From REEP01 sp964603915 (lineage in GTDB: Bacteria > Pseudomonadota > Alphaproteobacteria > Rhodospirillales > Defluviicoccaceae): DNA of 16,934 nt. Position 1 is the stretch's first letter, and every line of letters starts with the position of its first letter. The stretch is from assembly GCA_964603915.1 (NCBI GenBank), contig CAZRWU010000055.1, forward strand, positions 1 through 16,934, read 5' to 3'. Below, in pieces: positions 14,799 to 16,934 of the stretch. The position numbers and the translations under genes were made by a program. Below the pieces are notes generated by a model that made no database searches, had not been told where the DNA came from, and was given only the letters and a program-made list of their open reading frames with translations.

Positions 14799-15009
14799 CC
14801 GCCCCGCCCGTCCGCAATGACGCCGCGCGCCCGCGACGACCATGCCCCCGCCATGATCGAAAACTGCAACAATTGAAACACGGATGCGGCGGGCGGCGAC
14901 ATCGTACTGAAACGGACGCTCGCTATGATCGGCCACGATCGCCCGGGCGGCCGGTCGCGTTGCGATCCCGCGCCGGTCGCGATGCAACTGCTTTCGGAGG
15001 ATGTCCGCC

Positions 15010-15501
15010 ATGCTCTACCACGCGTCGATTTCGGCCTACGAGCCGGCCCGGGTGGCGGCCGCTCTCGCCCGCCTCTGGGGCGGCGAGGCCCATCCGTTTC
15101 CGCCTGTGGCGGGCGCCCATGTCGCCCTGGCCGGCGACGACCGCGGCACGCTGATCGAGGTCCATCCGTTCGGCATCGAGATGATGCCGGGCGTGAACGA
15201 GGTCGCCTATGCGCGGGGCGGCCAGACGCCGGCGCATTCGACCACGCATCTCGCCATCGGCACCGACCTCGACGAGGCCGAGGTGGCGGCCATCGCGCGC
15301 GAGGAAGGGTGGCGGGCGCTGCGCTGCGATCGCGGCCCGTTCGAGGTGATCGAGTTGTGGCTGGAGAACCGGATTCTCGTCGAGGTCCTGACGCCGGACA
15401 TGCAACGGCGCTACGTCTCGGCCATCACCCTCGCCAACTGGCGGACATTCGTCGCCGAGCACGCCGCGCGCACGCCCGCCGAAACCGCCCTCGTCGATTG
15501 A
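15010..15501 (+). CDS. Conserved hypothetical, VOC-like duplicated fold
   Basis: A 163-aa protein of unnamed function. The start is ATG 15010, not 15001: GGAGG (14996-15000) abuts 15001 but is nine bases from 15010. It reads as two similar halves. Half one has H4 in LYHASI, a helix, and E50 in GTLIEVHPFG. Half two has H80 in STTHLAIG, a helix (DEAEVAAIAREEGW), and E125 in RILVEVLTPD. The H-to-E distances are 46 and 45. This is the pattern of the vicinal-oxygen-chelate fold (glyoxalase/dioxygenase superfamily), where two beta-alpha-beta-beta-beta modules offer an H/E/H/E metal site. I infer a small cytosolic metalloprotein; the reaction is unknown. It stands alone, 211 bases after the MscS gene, with a possible -10 (TATGAT at 14924-14929). 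Confidence 0.78.
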   Translation: MLYHASISAYEPARVAAALARLWGGEAHPFPPVAGAHVALAGDDRGTLIEVHPFGIEMMPGVNEVAYARGGQTPAHSTTHLAIGTDLDEAEVAAIAREEGWRALRCDRGPFEVIELWLENRILVEVLTPDMQRRYVSAITLANWRTFVAEHAARTPAETALVD

Positions 15502-15653
15502 GGTCGCCGGCGCGGCCGTTCTTCGCGCGGAAAACCGCGCCGCGGGTGGCGCGCGGCGGACAAGGCGGTTACATTTCCCGGCATTGATGACACAGCATCG
15601 CCCGGCCGGAGGATGGCGCCGGCGGGCGGACGACGATCGTCGGGGAGTCCATC

Positions 15654-16559
15654 ATGATCAACTTTGCTCGCGCCAAGCAGTTCGCGCGCGATCTCTACCA
15701 GGAGATCAACAACGACAATGTCTTCAACGGCGCCGCCGCGCTCGGCTTCTACCTGACGCTGGCGATCTTCCCGGCGCTCATCGTCCTGATGAGCGTCATC
15801 CCCTACCTGCCGATCCAGCAGGTCGACCAGGCGATCATGGACCTCATGGCGCAGGCGCTGCCGCCCGAGGCCGCCGGCGTGGTGCAAGGGGTGGTCAACG
15901 AGGTCACCCGCGAGCAGCGCGGCGGCCTGTTGTCGTTCGGCATCCTCGCGACGGTGTGGGCGGCGTCCACCGGCATGTACGCGATCATGCAGCAGCTCAA
16001 CATCACCTACGACGTCAAGGAGGCCCGCAACTTCGTCCACGCCCGGGCGACGGCGCTGGGCCTGAGCGTGCTCTTCGGCCTTCTCGTCGTCGGCGCGTTC
16101 TCCCTCGTCGTGCTCGGCGGCGTCATGGAGGACTGGCTCGGCGACCGGCTCGGCTTCACCCCCGCGCTGGTCACCGCCTTCGCCGTGTTCCGCTGGCTCG
16201 TCATCGTCCTGGCGCTGCTGCTCGGCTTCGCGCTGATCTATTACCTTGGGCCGAACGTCGAACAGAAGTTCACGTTCATCACCCCGGGCAGCGTGCTCGG
16301 CGTCGCCGTGCTGATCGTCGCCTCGCTCGGCTTCTCCTTCTACACCAGCAACTTCGGCGACTACGACGCGACCTACGGCAGCATCGGCGCGGTCATCATC
16401 CTGATGCTGTGGCTGTACATCGCCGGGCTGGCGATCCTTCTCGGCTCGGAGATCAACGCCCTGTTCGAGCATTACAGTTCGGATGGCAAGCGCAAGGGCG
16501 AGAAGAAGGAAGGCGACCGGCAGGGCGACCCCGAGCCCGACGCCCTGCCGTCGCGGTGA
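15654..16559 (+). CDS. YihY/BrkB-family inner-membrane protein
   Basis: A 301-aa polytopic membrane protein. It has the YihY/BrkB N-terminal signature NVFNGAAALGFYLTLAIFPA, and about six hydrophobic helices at roughly 27-50, 93-115, 136-165, 178-203, 213-233 and 245-265. The final helix carries GAVIILMLWLYIAGLAILLG followed by SEINALFE, a conserved family ending. The charged tail (KRKGEKKEGDRQGD) is likely cytosolic. The start is set by GGGGAG (15642-15647) six bases upstream. The family was once called ribonuclease BN by mistake, and its function remains unsettled; BrkB has been linked to serum resistance in Bordetella, and transport is suspected. The stop codon is only ten bases before the first CRISPR repeat. 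Confidence 0.93.
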   Translation: MINFARAKQFARDLYQEINNDNVFNGAAALGFYLTLAIFPALIVLMSVIPYLPIQQVDQAIMDLMAQALPPEAAGVVQGVVNEVTREQRGGLLSFGILATVWAASTGMYAIMQQLNITYDVKEARNFVHARATALGLSVLFGLLVVGAFSLVVLGGVMEDWLGDRLGFTPALVTAFAVFRWLVIVLALLLGFALIYYLGPNVEQKFTFITPGSVLGVAVLIVASLGFSFYTSNFGDYDATYGSIGAVIILMLWLYIAGLAILLGSEINALFEHYSSDGKRKGEKKEGDRQGDPEPDALPSR

Positions 16560-16569
16560 GGAGGGACGC

Positions 16570-16869
16570 GCCGCGCCTTGCGGCCGTCTCTCGATTTGCT
16601 ACACTCCAGCTGCTCGATGTCAGGGCTCGACTGCAGCTGCGGCTTGCGGCCGTCTCTCGATTTGCTACACTCGGCGCCGGTGACGGACACGCCAGGACAT
16701 CGCTGCGGCTTGCGGCCGTCTCTCGATTTGCTACACTGCGGTGATGGCGGTAACGACGCCGGTGCGCGCTGCGGCTTGCGGCCGTCTCTCGATTTGCTAC
16801 ACTACGCCTCATTCAGCACGAACCGCGGCTTATGCTGCGGCTTGCGGCCGTCTCTCGATTTGCTACACT
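16570..16869 (+). promoter_or_regulatory. Promoter motif inside each CRISPR repeat
   Basis: Each of repeats 1-5 ends in TGC-TACACT (-10 hexamers at 16600-16605, 16666-16671, 16732-16737, 16798-16803 and 16864-16869). This is an extended -10 element. A TTG-starting hexamer (TTGCGG, repeat positions 9-14) lies 16 bases upstream. Transcription would begin about seven bases into each spacer. The same arrangement, with TGCTACAAT, gives per-repeat crRNA promoters in Neisseria meningitidis. The degenerate sixth repeat has lost it. Confidence 0.6.
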
Positions 16870-16934
16870 GAAATCCTCACGCTCGACGAACGGCGCGGTG
16901 CTACAGCTTGCGGGCGTCGCTCGAGTTAATACTG
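16570..16934 (+). CRISPR. CRISPR array, type II-C-like repeats, 5 spacers
   Basis: Six 36-bp repeats at 16570, 16636, 16702, 16768, 16834 and 16900, with five spacers of exactly 30 bp. The last repeat has 35 bases before the window ends. Repeats 2-5 are identical, starting GCTGCGGCTTGCGG and ending CTCGATTTGCTACACT. Repeat 1 differs at positions 3 and 7. Repeat 6 differs at nine of its 35 bases, mostly in the 3' half, as expected of a terminal repeat. The 36/30 geometry and the GC-TG-xGGCT...TCTC-ATTT...GCTACA-T skeleton resemble Neisseria-type II-C repeats. No cas gene, leader or tracrRNA is visible; cas9/cas1/cas2 may lie beyond the right edge. Spacer sources could not be identified by eye. 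Typing is from repeat similarity only. Confidence 0.95.

Noticed and set aside
14799..15009. Possible tracrRNA or small RNA in the 211-bp gap.
   Set aside because: No stretch complementary to the CRISPR repeat and no strong terminator hairpin with a T-run was seen. Only a weak -10 for the next gene was noted.
15001..15009. ATG at 15001 as start of the VOC-like gene.
   Set aside because: The GGAGG ribosome site directly abuts it; ATG 15010, nine bases away, is the properly spaced start.
15525..15540. GCGCGG-AAAA-CCGCGC hairpin after the VOC-like gene as a terminator.
   Set aside because: The stem is good but no T-run follows, so it cannot be called an intrinsic terminator.
16453..16929. Open frames on both strands through the repeats (tandem CGLRPSLDLLH or SVANRETAASRS peptides).
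   Set aside because: The 66-bp repeat-spacer unit is divisible by three, so frames stay open and repeat. Repeat identity with unrelated 30-bp spacers is a CRISPR array, not a repeat protein.
16900..16934. Last degenerate repeat as a tracrRNA anti-repeat.
   Set aside because: It lies exactly 30 bases after repeat 5, and a tracrRNA tail in the required direction would run through a spacer and repeat. A decayed terminal repeat is simpler.

Overview
The window looks like chromosomal DNA from a very GC-rich proteobacterium. Coding regions show strong G/C third-position bias. An HWE-family histidine kinase, a KaiC-like ATPase and a cusBA copper-efflux pair point to an alphaproteobacterium, perhaps Rhodospirillales; that placement is inference from gene content, not a phylogeny. 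No rRNA, tRNA, insertion sequence or integrase was seen.

Layout, left to right. Bases 1-77 are the 3' end of a yggS-type PLP-homeostasis gene. A small secreted Cys-rich protein of unknown function (200-721, minus) follows in less GC-rich DNA. A 318-bp gap leads to a metal-handling block on the plus strand: a His/Cys-rich exported protein (1040-1513), CusB with a heavy-metal-binding domain at its N-terminus and a CusF domain fused to its C-terminus (1591-3192), CusA with its three copper-site methionines (3189-6329), a CorA-type Mg/Co transporter (6400-7572), a cytosolic 18-Cys copper storage protein of Csp3 type (7699-8100) ending in a likely terminator, and an ArsR/SmtB regulator with an unusual D-x-C-x10-H sensor pattern (8218-8583). 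No outer-membrane CusC is present.

Next is a tightly coupled pair: a double-domain KaiC-like ATPase (8708-10159) and, one base later, a pseudoreceiver-PAS-HWE histidine kinase (10161-11624). There is no kaiA or kaiB beside them. The kinase gene runs convergently 34 bases into bacterioferritin (bfr, minus, ends 11591). A PflX-like radical-SAM protein (minus, 12204-13190) is divergent from a secreted BON-MscS mechanosensitive channel (13326-14798). A 163-aa protein follows that looks like an internally duplicated VOC-fold metalloprotein (15010-15501), then a YihY/BrkB membrane protein (15654-16559).

Ten bases after the BrkB stop codon a CRISPR array begins (16570 to the window edge). It has 36-bp repeats and five spacers of exactly 30 bp. 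The repeat resembles Neisseria-type II-C repeats and ends in TGCTACACT, an extended -10 motif, so each repeat probably carries its own promoter. No cas gene or tracrRNA is visible here. The first repeat is slightly degenerate and the last is strongly degenerate and has lost the promoter motif.

Themes: copper sensing, storage and efflux; iron storage; a KaiC/histidine-kinase signalling pair without KaiB; and a minimal II-C-like CRISPR array whose effector genes must lie outside the window.
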